From NCBI GenBank assembly GCA_007119395.1, contig SKPS01000210.1, positions 1 through 11,702 on the forward strand: a stretch of DNA of 11,702 nt, in the 5' to 3' direction. Made by a program: the position numbers and the translations under genes. Below the pieces are notes generated by a model. That model made no database searches. It had not been told where the DNA came from and saw nothing but the letters and a program-made list of their open reading frames with translations. The DNA comes from Lentimicrobiaceae bacterium (GTDB taxonomy: Bacteria > Bacteroidota > Bacteroidia > Bacteroidales > SKPS01). Shown in pieces: positions 1 to 7,900 of the stretch. Every line of letters begins with the position of its first letter. Within the stretch, counting starts at the first letter, position 1.

Positions 1-736
1 CAGTCTGCGTGGTAACGGCCAGCGTTTGTGCGTCGCCGTTGCCGCATAGATTTGATGGAGTGACTTCAACGTCTCCCGAAGCGGTGCCCACAATCACGGT
101 GATGGCATGGGTGCCTTGTCCTGCGGTGATTGTCCAGTCGGCAGGCACCGTCCAGGCATAGTCAACACCTTCATCAATTACACTGTAGGTTTCATTTTCA
201 CCCACGCAGGGATTGGCCTCACCGGTGATGGCTGAGGGCTGTACCGGAACGGTTTGTGCGGTAACAGCCAGCGTTTGAGATGATCCGCTACCGCAAACAT
301 TCGATGGAGATACTTCAACGTCTCCTGAGGTGCTGCCCACGGTCACAGTGATGGCATGGGTGCCCTGACCTCCGGTGATCGTCCAGTCAGAAGGTGCCGT
401 CCAGAAATAATCAACACCTGCATCAGTTACACTGTAGATTTCTGTGACACCTTCGCAGGGGTTGTCATCACCAGAAATCACGGAAGGCTGAGAAGGAATA
501 GCCAGGGTGGTCACAGCCAGCGACTGCGCTGGTCCGCTTCCGTGGGAATTAGAAGGGGTAACTACAACACTGCCCGGATCTGATCCCACGTCAACAGTAA
601 TTTGATGGGTGCCCTGACCTGTAGTGATCACCCAGTCGGCCGGCACCACCCAGTTGTATGTAACACCCGACTGCTGCACTACCGAATAAACGGTGCCGAT
701 AGAATGAGCGCAGGGCTGTTCTGGTCCATCAATGGG
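1..736 (-). repeat. Tandem 249-bp coding repeats (83-residue PKD/Ig-like units)
   Basis: Three in-frame units lie head to tail inside the left-edge gene, at about 736-470, 469-221 and 220-1, the last cut by the window. The GQGTH core recurs at exact 249-bp spacing (for example plus-strand atgggtgcc at 107, 356 and 605). Units 2 and 3 are identical at 52 of 73 residues by hand alignment. Unit 1 is more diverged: it has a two-residue insertion before its conserved Trp and has lost the second Cys (NSHG in place of N-x-CG). The pattern fits duplication of a beta-sandwich extracellular module, with the more recently duplicated copies toward the C-terminus. More copies may follow outside the window. 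Confidence 0.85.
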
Positions 737-1414
737 TGTGGGTTGCCCCGGAGTGGGGTCATCATCGGCAATACATCTGATGGAAAAGCCGGCCACTTTA
801 CCCATGTTCCAACCGGTATAGGCGGTATTCTGGTAGAAGCGAAGGCTCCATGCCATGGCATCAGAAGCTTCGGTGCTGCTCCAGTAATAACCACTGTAGC
901 CCCTGCCATACAGTGCCCCGTCAAAGAAACCCCTGTAACCGGCAGCCGGAAGAAACAGATCGTTGCCTATCTTAATACCAGATGAATAGTTGGTGGCTGA
1001 GATAGTCCATGTCCCAACATTCGTTATATTGTTATTATTTAACACATTATCCCACTCCATTTTGGTTGGAACCCTGAATCCTTGGGGACAAGGATCATTA
1101 TTGCTTTTTGAACCATCCAGCCAGCTAAGGATAGGCGAAGGATAATAGTTCCATAGCATCACAATGCCTGAATCAGCCATCGCCGGATCAGCTCCAGTGG
1201 GCGAATAAGCAGCCGGGGTCAAACGTCCCCATTGATAGTAGTTGCCTATTATCTGCCACCCGGGGGTGCCGGGGTCTGCCATTACATCAGCCCCGAGATT
1301 GTGGCACATAAACTCTTTCCATACACCGGGAGCAACATAAGCACCGCAAGGCTGCTGGGAATGCAGTTGAAAAATGGAGAAACAGAAAAGAAAAATAGAT
1401 ACAACTCTTTTCAT
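1..1414 (-). CDS. Secreted repeat protein with Fibrobacter succinogenes paralogous domain and PKD/Ig-like repeats (partial, C-terminus beyond window)
   Basis: This reading frame starts at the ATG at 1414-1412 and stays open to base 1, giving 471 codons with no stop. Residues 1-19 (MKRVVSIFLFCFSIFQLHS) form a signal peptide with likely cleavage before QQP. Residues ~31-215 match the Fibrobacter succinogenes major paralogous domain (TIGR02145): YYQWGR at 59-63, NNDPCPQGFRVPT at 105-117, LPAAGYR at 155-161, YYWSST at 176-181 and SIRCI at 211-215. Residues ~227-471 are three tandem PKD/Ig-like units, the third incomplete. Units 2 and 3 carry a Cys pair (NPC and N-x-CG) that could form a disulfide. 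The product should be exported, probably to the cell surface or outside, possibly by type IX secretion if a sorting domain lies beyond the window. The molecular function of the paralogous domain is unknown. It is divergent from another gene with the same domain at 1698. No Shine-Dalgarno sequence is seen before the start. The frame and domain family are secure; the function is not. Confidence 0.9.
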   Translation of the reverse strand, partial: MKRVVSIFLFCFSIFQLHSQQPCGAYVAPGVWKEFMCHNLGADVMADPGTPGWQIIGNYYQWGRLTPAAYSPTGADPAMADSGIVMLWNYYPSPILSWLDGSKSNNDPCPQGFRVPTKMEWDNVLNNNNITNVGTWTISATNYSSGIKIGNDLFLPAAGYRGFFDGALYGRGYSGYYWSSTEASDAMAWSLRFYQNTAYTGWNMGKVAGFSIRCIADDDPTPGQPTPIDGPEQPCAHSIGTVYSVVQQSGVTYNWVVPADWVITTGQGTHQITVDVGSDPGSVVVTPSNSHGSGPAQSLAVTTLAIPSQPSVISGDDNPCEGVTEIYSVTDAGVDYFWTAPSDWTITGGQGTHAITVTVGSTSGDVEVSPSNVCGSGSSQTLAVTAQTVPVQPSAITGEANPCVGENETYSVIDEGVDYAWTVPADWTITAGQGTHAITVIVGTASGDVEVTPSNLCGNGDAQTLAVTTQT

Positions 1415-1697
1415 AATAATTGTCTGTTTGATTGATATGGTTTACTTGATAACAAAGTGAATAACTGGATGCTTGATTGTGGCACCGCAAAGAAAACTAT
1501 TAGTATTACCACTTTAACATTCTTTAACATCTGAATAACAAGAAAGTAAGAGAGGTGCATGCGGCAGGTGCTCAAATGTCACTCGGCAAGAGTTCTTGTT
1601 TCTCACAAACGACAGGAGTGATTCGATGATACCTTCTGCTCTATACCTCCAGTTTTCGCCGTTTTTCTTATCTTTGACTTTTTATTAAAGCACTCGC
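1415..1697. other. Divergent intergenic region between the two paralogous-domain genes
   Basis: This 283-bp stretch contains no credible gene and must carry the promoters of both flanking genes. Toward the plus-strand gene there is an exact -7 box, listed separately. Toward the minus-strand gene the best candidate is TAGTTTTC (minus 1499-1492), seven of eight bases of TAnnTTTG, with no good -33 box. Just upstream of it on the minus strand, ATGTTAAAG occurs twice in tandem with a 10-bp period (1512-1520 and 1522-1530), which would place the copies on the same face of the helix. An 8-bp inverted pair, AACAAGAA at 1537 and TTCTTGTT at 1593, is probably chance. Confidence 0.4.
1669..1676 (+). promoter_or_regulatory. 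Candidate Bacteroidota -7 promoter box for the gene at 1698
   Basis: TATCTTTG exactly matches the Bacteroidota housekeeping -7 consensus TAnnTTTG. It ends 21 bases before the ATG, implying a short leader of about 15 bases, reasonable for this phylum. No convincing TTTG -33 element is found at the expected distance of about 19-21 bases, so the call rests on the -7 box and its position. Confidence 0.45.
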
Positions 1698-3029
1698 ATG
1701 AAAAAGACTTACTGTTTAATCGTTGTTCTTTGCCAGCTTGCGTTGGCTGGCAACATTATGTCGCAGGAAGGTATTACCTTAACCTTTAGCGCCTACACTG
1801 ACACCTTGCATCAACCACTTGACAGCGTAGTAATCAGGAGTGTTTCCCAAGGAGAAATGGTTGTGTTACATTATCCTGATACTGTCCTGGTGTTGGGCAG
1901 CGACACAGATGTTTTCGAGCCACACAACCGTCAGGATGGAGGGCTGATTCTTTACCCACCCTACCCTAACCCATTTACAGATCAAACCACCCTGCGTCTT
2001 TTCGTACCGGAGAGAGACGAGGTAGCGATTCAGGTTTTTGATGTGAAAGGCAGAGAGGTAACGGCATATCAGCAGGTGCTCCCCCGGGGGCAGCATACCT
2101 TCACTCTCAATTCGGGCCGTGAACAATACTACATACTGGTTGTAACAACATCTCATCACAAGCGATCGCAAAAGTTGATCAACCTTTCCGGAGGGAGCTC
2201 CTTCCGTCTTGCCCATACAGGATACCAGCCGGGTAGTAAAGGGCATAGAAAAGGGATGCTGGAATTCCCGTGGGCTCCGGGTGACCAGCTGGAGTTCACC
2301 GGATATGCCACGCTGGAGGGAAACATTGTTGTGAGCGATGCCCGGTTTGATGACCCCAGCACATCACAGTTTTATACCTTTCAATTCACTGCACCACCCC
2401 CTCCGGTGTATCCGTCTGGCTATGTGCATTGTGACCCCACCAACCCTACCCCTGCAGTGGAGGTGATCAACCCCCTTACTGGTGAAGTATGGATGGACAG
2501 GAACCTGGGTGCTGCACGAGCAGCCACCAAAAGCAATGACACCGCAGCCTTTGGCGACTTGTACCAGTGGGGGCGCTTCGCCGATGGGCACCAGTGCCGG
2601 AACTCACAAACCACATCGGTCATCAGCTCCACCGATCAACCCCCTTATAGTAATTTTATTCTGGTCTCAACCATGCCTTTTGACTGGCGCCACCCTCAAA
2701 ACAACAGCCTCTGGCAAGGCACAACGGGCACCAATAACCCCTGCCCCCAAGGGTACAGATTACCAACCGAAGCCGAATGGGAAGCCGAAAGGCAAAGCTG
2801 GAGCAGCAACAATGCAGCCGGGGCTATTGCCTCCCCTCTGAAACTGACGATGGCAGGCTACCGTGACCCGGCAAATGGCGACCTGAGTGATCTGGGCTCA
2901 AGCGGTGGATATTACTCCAGCTCCGACGATGGCGGCTTTGTGAAATTTCTCGGATTTAATGCGCACAACGCCTCCCTTAGTAGCTTCGGAAGAGCCGTTG
3001 GCTACACTGTGCGCTGTATCAAAAACTGA
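1698..3029 (+). CDS. Secreted protein with internal type IX sorting-like block and C-terminal Fibrobacter succinogenes paralogous domain
   Basis: The 443-residue product starts with a signal peptide (MKKTYCLIVVLCQLALAGNIMS, cleavage around residue 22). Residues ~25-70 form a short beta-rich segment. Residues ~84-164 resemble a type IX secretion type A sorting domain: YPPYPNPF at 86-93, VFDVKGREV at 113-121, LPRGQHTFTL at 128-137 and QKLINL at 158-163. Such domains normally sit at the extreme C-terminus, but here the block is internal. Residues ~190-230 link to a Pro-rich stretch (233-236), then residues ~240-443 match the paralogous domain TIGR02145: VWMDRNLGA at 264-272, LYQWGRF at 288-294, NNPCPQGYRLPT at 346-357, MAGYRD at 385-390 and YTVRC at 436-440. 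From memory, this order (beta segment, YPNPF block, GD-x-L-x-FTG segment, paralogous domain) recurs in Bacteroidota proteins of unknown function. The product is probably exported across the inner membrane. Whether the internal block still acts in secretion cannot be told from sequence. The ATG gives a good signal peptide and lies just after an exact -7 box. Confidence 0.9.
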   Translation: MKKTYCLIVVLCQLALAGNIMSQEGITLTFSAYTDTLHQPLDSVVIRSVSQGEMVVLHYPDTVLVLGSDTDVFEPHNRQDGGLILYPPYPNPFTDQTTLRLFVPERDEVAIQVFDVKGREVTAYQQVLPRGQHTFTLNSGREQYYILVVTTSHHKRSQKLINLSGGSSFRLAHTGYQPGSKGHRKGMLEFPWAPGDQLEFTGYATLEGNIVVSDARFDDPSTSQFYTFQFTAPPPPVYPSGYVHCDPTNPTPAVEVINPLTGEVWMDRNLGAARAATKSNDTAAFGDLYQWGRFADGHQCRNSQTTSVISSTDQPPYSNFILVSTMPFDWRHPQNNSLWQGTTGTNNPCPQGYRLPTEAEWEAERQSWSSNNAAGAIASPLKLTMAGYRDPANGDLSDLGSSGGYYSSSDDGGFVKFLGFNAHNASLSSFGRAVGYTVRCIKN

Positions 3030-3100
3030 ACAGACCCTCAAAACAGATCTCAAGGAATGGATGCGTCAGAGGATTGACAAAAAAGCTTGCTGTCACCATT

Positions 3101-3556
3101 TTAGTTTTTGACGGCAGCATCATCTTTCCCGGACTCCTTTGATGGTTCAGCATGTTTGTCAGGTTGGGGTGGATCATCCTCGCCGGGGCGGGCCGTTCTA
3201 ACCACAAAGCCCATCACCACTGTGCCTATTGCGCCAACAATCAATACGATCATTGAGACCGTCTCATCCGGGATAAAGAACACAACCGATATGGTGATCA
3301 TAAACCACATCACACCGATGGAGGAGATTTTCTGGCGCAGTGTCATGCCACGCTGTTTCTGATATTCTCTGATATAATTACCCACAACTCTTGTGTTGAG
3401 CAGTTTATTGTAAAGTCTTTCAGAGCCTTTCAGATAAAGCCAGGCGGTGATCAGCAGGAAGGGCGTGGTTGGTAGGCCGGGGACGAATACACCCAACATC
3501 CCGAGAAAGAACGCGATGGTACCAAGCAGAATGTAGATGAATTTCAAGAAGGTCAT
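3101..3556 (-). CDS. DUF454 (YbaN-like) small inner-membrane protein
   Basis: The 151-residue product matches the DUF454/YbaN family. The hallmark is VPGLPTTPF at residues 25-33, after a first hydrophobic segment (about 5-24) and inside a second (about 28-43). A cytoplasmic-looking basic stretch follows (ERLYNKLL at 46-53, IREYQKQRGMTLRQK at 62-76), then two more hydrophobic segments at about 78-95 and 100-119. The last ~30 residues are hydrophilic and rich in Pro, Asp, Glu and Lys, an extension beyond the conserved core. The family is widespread in bacteria, but its biochemical role is not established to my knowledge. The gene begins 17 bp after the TolC-family stop and is almost certainly co-transcribed with the efflux genes. 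That hints at a role linked to the exporter or envelope, but is not proof. It converges with the gene ending at 3029. Confidence 0.85.
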   Translation of the reverse strand: MTFLKFIYILLGTIAFFLGMLGVFVPGLPTTPFLLITAWLYLKGSERLYNKLLNTRVVGNYIREYQKQRGMTLRQKISSIGVMWFMITISVVFFIPDETVSMIVLIVGAIGTVVMGFVVRTARPGEDDPPQPDKHAEPSKESGKDDAAVKN

Positions 3557-3573
3557 ACAGGGGAATTAGGTTT

Positions 3574-4917
3574 TCAGTTGGATTGATTGATGATGTTTTC
3601 GGTGAGCACTCCGCAAATTCTGTCGATATCGGTTTCAATTGACACAAGGGCAAATTGTATATCGATGAGTTGTTGTTGCAGTCGAAGGATGTTGAGTTGA
3701 GTATGGCGGAATTCGAATCCGCTTATTGCGCCGGTGCGGAATTGTTCTTCGGCGATGGAGAGGGTTTGTTCAGCGGCATTCCGGCTTTCGAGCAGCAGGT
3801 TCAGTTGGCGGGTGAGGTTGATGTGCCGCAGACGCAACAGCTCCAGGTCGTTTTTAAGTGTCACTTGCAGATCAGTGGTGTGCAAAGCGGCGGATTCCCG
3901 TGTAATGGCGGCATTGTTTACGACGGTATTTTGCCTGCCGCCGTCGTACAGGTTGAAGCGTATTCGGATGCCAAACTGAGCGCCCCGGTTGGTTGCCGAT
4001 TCGATGATGCCTGTTTCACTGGTTTGGTGGTTGTACTGATAGTTACTGAAGAGATCAACGTGCGGATAACGCCCCCCCATTGCGATACGACTCCCGGCTT
4101 CTGACACCATCTCTTCCAGCCTGGCCACCTCTAGATACGGATTGTGCCTGGTGGCCATCTCGAGCAGCTGCTCAACAGGTTGTAATCCACGAGCCACCAA
4201 AGCGGTATCAACAGGCAATGGCAACAACTCCGAAGGACGGTTAAGTATTTTGTTGATCTGATACTGCTGATCTGCCACTCTTTGTTGCTGCTGGAGCACT
4301 CTCAGGCTGTCGGTATGAAAGTCGAGCAAGGCCTGGTTGAACTGCAACGTATTGCCTGACCCTATCTCCCTTTTTTGTCGTTCGAGTGCCACTCTCAAGG
4401 CAGACACTTCACTGATGCTTTGGTATGTTTCCAGGAGTAGCAATTCTCTCACGAGCAGATGGTAACTATGCGCGAGATCGCTCACCGTTTGTTCGATGTA
4501 GAATCGGGTTTCAGAGCGGCTGATTGCGGCCAGGAGACCGAGGCGGTCACGGTGAGCAAACATGCTGAATCCATCGAAAACAGTCCAGTTCAGCTCTGCC
4601 ATTGCTCCGGTACGGGTGCTCAAAGCGTTGGTCCCAACACGCTCCATACCGGTATACAATGTCGACTGTGTTGTCATTACATCACTGTTGTGGTTTGCCG
4701 ACACGCCAACTGTTGGCAACATGCCGGCATTACCCGGGGTATTAAGATTCTCTGCCATTCGTTCTCTGTTACGAACGATTTGAAGCTGATAGTTTTCCTG
4801 CAAGGCGATCACCACCAGTTCACTCAGATAATATGGCTGCTGGGCATCAGCATACCGGCTGAATCCACTCCATACAACCAACAGCAGCATCAGGCTAAAA
4901 TTCCTCTTTAACGGCAT
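3574..4917 (-). CDS. TolC-family outer-membrane efflux channel protein
   Basis: The 447-residue product is the outer-membrane duct of the exporter, expected to form a trimeric beta-barrel with a long periplasmic alpha-helical tunnel. A signal peptide covers residues 1-25 (cleavage near ADA-QQ). Two tandem outer-membrane efflux repeats follow, at about 30-225 and 250-440. Typical strand motifs are WTVFDGF at 111-117 and FNLYDGGR at 321-328. The inter-strand helices are long and rich in Leu, Gln, Glu and Arg (about 140-222 and 338-430). Length is normal for the family. The ATG at 4917 lies within the last codons of the pump gene (23-bp overlap). It is preferred over Met10 because it supplies the basic N-region (PLKRNF) of the signal peptide. 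No lipobox Cys follows the signal peptide, unlike OprM-type lipoproteins. It should dock with the adaptor encoded at the head of the operon. Confidence 0.93.
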   Translation of the reverse strand: MPLKRNFSLMLLLVVWSGFSRYADAQQPYYLSELVVIALQENYQLQIVRNRERMAENLNTPGNAGMLPTVGVSANHNSDVMTTQSTLYTGMERVGTNALSTRTGAMAELNWTVFDGFSMFAHRDRLGLLAAISRSETRFYIEQTVSDLAHSYHLLVRELLLLETYQSISEVSALRVALERQKREIGSGNTLQFNQALLDFHTDSLRVLQQQQRVADQQYQINKILNRPSELLPLPVDTALVARGLQPVEQLLEMATRHNPYLEVARLEEMVSEAGSRIAMGGRYPHVDLFSNYQYNHQTSETGIIESATNRGAQFGIRIRFNLYDGGRQNTVVNNAAITRESAALHTTDLQVTLKNDLELLRLRHINLTRQLNLLLESRNAAEQTLSIAEEQFRTGAISGFEFRHTQLNILRLQQQLIDIQFALVSIETDIDRICGVLTENIINQSN

Positions 4918-7900
4918 GTGTTTTTGTCTTTCCGGTGATAAATGTATACAGCGCCGGGATTACGAAGAGAGTAAGCACCAACGAGAAGAGCAGTCCGGCA
5001 ATGATCACGGTACCCATTGGGATTCGGCTGTTCACGGTACCACCGAACGAGATCACCAGGGGCAATGCTCCGAGTGCTGTTGCCAGACTTGTCATCAATA
5101 TAGGTCTGACGCGCTCATTGGCGGCGTTGATGGCAGCATTCATTGCACTTTGCCCCTGCAGACGTTTCTGGTTGGCAAACTCCACGATCAGGATTCCATT
5201 CTTGGTTACAATACCAACAAGCACAATCATTCCAATCTGGCTGAACACATTAAGGGTTTGCCCGAGGATCCACAAGGCGATGAGTGCTCCGGCCAGCGCC
5301 AAAGGCACGGTAAGCATGATGGTCAACGGGTCTCTGAAGCTTTCGAACTGCGCTGCCAGTGTGAGGTAGATCAGCAAGAGGGCGAAAGCGAACACCACCA
5401 GCAGGTTGGAAGCACTTTCGGCATAATCGGCAGAAGTGCCTGTAAGCGCGGTCAGGAAGCTTTCATCAAGCACTTCACCGGCGATCTGATACATTGCATT
5501 GATTCCGTCGCCAAGGGTGAAACCATCCGCCGGTGCTGCCGAGATTGTGGCAGAAGCATAACGGTTGTACCTAAGCAACTGCGGTGGAATACTCTTCTCT
5601 TCCATGGTAACCAGTACATCCAAAGGAACCATTTCACCTGTAGCGCTTCTTACAGTGATGTGACTGATGTCATCGGGCCTTTGTCGCTGATGATGCGCCG
5701 CTTGCGCCAGCACAAAATATTGCTTTCCATCGCGGATAAAATAGCCAATCCGTTGTTCACTGAAATAGATTTGAATGGTCTCGGCAATGTCTCTTACACT
5801 CACGCCCATATCGAACGCCTTTTCACGGTCGATCCGGAGCTCCAGCTCTGGTTTGGTGAACTTCAGGTCGATATCAGCTACTGCCAGTGCCGGGTGCTCT
5901 CTGGCCGCCTGCATAAAGGGGGGTATCACCTCTTCAAGCCGCTGCAAGTTAGGAGCCTGCAATACAAACTGCACAGGAAGACCACTCCTGCCCCCGCCCG
6001 CTCCACCAATGGTAGGGTCTTGCACAACATACGTCATCGCCATGTTGTAATCCCTGAGCAGATGACCAAGCTCACCGGCCAGCTCCATTTGGGTTCTCTT
6101 TCTCTCACGGGCAGGCGAAAGCATCACACGGATAAATCCTGAATTAACAGAAACAGAAGCACCAAAGCCCGGAGAGGTCACCGACAACAAATACTCTTTT
6201 TCAGGTATTGTATCAATCAGATCGATCAACTGCAACTGGTAGTCATCCATCATCTCATAAGAGGTGCCTTCGGGAGCGGATGACACAATACGAAATATCC
6301 CTTTGTCATCAAGCGGTGCCAGCTCACGTGGCAATGAGATCCACAGCAACCCAATCACCAATGCCATGACCAGTACAACAGGCACCGCCAGATACCTTCT
6401 GCGCATAAACCCCACGAGCCAACCTTTGTAGTTGCGCAACACATAATCTACCGGTCTGCGTAATAACGCCAGCTGAGTAATCTCCCTGTGTTCCTGTTTT
6501 AAGATACGTGAACTCATCATCACGGTCAGGGTCAGCGAGATGAATGTGGAAATCACAATGGCACCTGACACCACCATGGCAAACTCCCTGAAAAGTCGTC
6601 CGGTCAAACCCTGCATAAAGAAGATGGGCAGGAACACACATATCAACGTTATGGTGGTGGAAATAATGGCAAAAAACACCTGTCGCGACCCTTTGAAAGC
6701 AGCCTGAATGGGTGACATACCCTGCTCTATCTTGGCATAGATATTCTCCATCATGACGATTGCATCGTCCACCACCATCCCCGTGGCCAGCAGCAGGCCC
6801 AGCAGACTCAGGATATTGATGGAATAGCCTGAGAGGTAGAGGAAGATAAAGCTTCCGAGCAATGAAATGGGTATGGCAACAACAGGGATAAGCGTTGTTC
6901 GGATATTTTGCAGAAAGACAAAGATAATGCTGAGCACCAGGATGAAAGCGGTGATAATGGTCATTTGCACATCCCGGATTGACCTTCTGATGCCTGGCGT
7001 TACATCGAGGCCTACTCCAACCATAATATCAGCGGGGATTTCCCTTTTAAGCATTTCAACCCGCCGGTGCGCTTCATCAGCGATCTCGATGTAATTGGCG
7101 CCGGGTTGTGGCTGCATGGCAACCCCAACCATCGGGAGACCTCCGTTTCCACGCAGAATCGATTTCTGGTTCAAGGCTGACAGCTCGGCATGTCCAATAT
7201 CCTGCAGGCGCACAATCGTGTTGTTTCGCCTGGCTATCACCAGGTCGTTGAACTCCTCTTCTGTATTGAGCCTTCCGTAGGTTTGTATGGTGAGGTATCT
7301 CCTGTCGCCTTCCACTTGACCCGACGGGAGTTCTATATTTTGAGCAGCAAGGGCATTTCTGACATCTACAGGGGTGATACCGTAGGCACTCATCCTGTCG
7401 GTATCGAGGATCAGGCGCATGGAATACTGTTTGTTTCCCCATATACTCACCTGGCTGACCCCTTCGATGGTTTGTAACCTTTCGGCAAATACATTTCTGG
7501 CAATTTCGCTGAGTTCCAGGAGGTCTCTGTCGCGGCTTTGCAAGGTGATGGTGAGGATGAATCGCGCATCGGCATCGGCCTTCGAAACGATGGGTGGATC
7601 AGCATCGGGAGGCAGGTTTCTGACGGCCTGTGCCACACGGTCACGCACATCGTTGGCGGCATTGTCGAGGTCCATGCCGAGCTCAAATTCCACCCTGATG
7701 GTGCTTCGTCCGGTAGAACTGATGGAGCTAAGGTTCTTTATTCCGTCTACGCGGTTTACCTGCTCCTCGAGTGGTTCTGTGATTTGTGATTCCACGATCT
7801 GTGCATTGGCACCGGGATAGTCGGTTCTCACACTGATTACAGGGGGATCCACACTGGGGTACTCGCGCACTCCCAGGGAGGTAAACGCTACCACACCAAA

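Noticed and set aside
602..985. Plus-strand open frame opposite the left-edge gene
   Set aside because: The minus-strand frame here has a signal peptide, a known domain and in-frame repeats. The plus-strand frame shows no domain and only mirrors the repeat sequence.
1537..1600. AACAAGAA / TTCTTGTT inverted pair in the divergent intergenic region as an operator
   Set aside because: An 8-bp match with a 48-base spacer in about 280 bases is expected by chance, and no second copy or symmetry supports it.
3075..3095. TGACA...TGTCA inverted repeat between the convergent genes as a bidirectional terminator
   Set aside because: The stem is only five base pairs with an 11-base loop, and the T-runs are badly placed for either strand, so it is too weak to call.
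3655..4104. Plus-strand 149-codon frame opposite the channel gene
   Set aside because: It lies wholly inside a TolC-family gene with clear family motifs and has no features of its own.
4916..6142. Long open frame of 408 codons on the plus strand opposite the RND gene
   Set aside because: It is antisense to a well-supported RND pump gene. Its translation is rich in His, Gln, Cys and Arg with no recognisable domain, as expected of a shadow frame.
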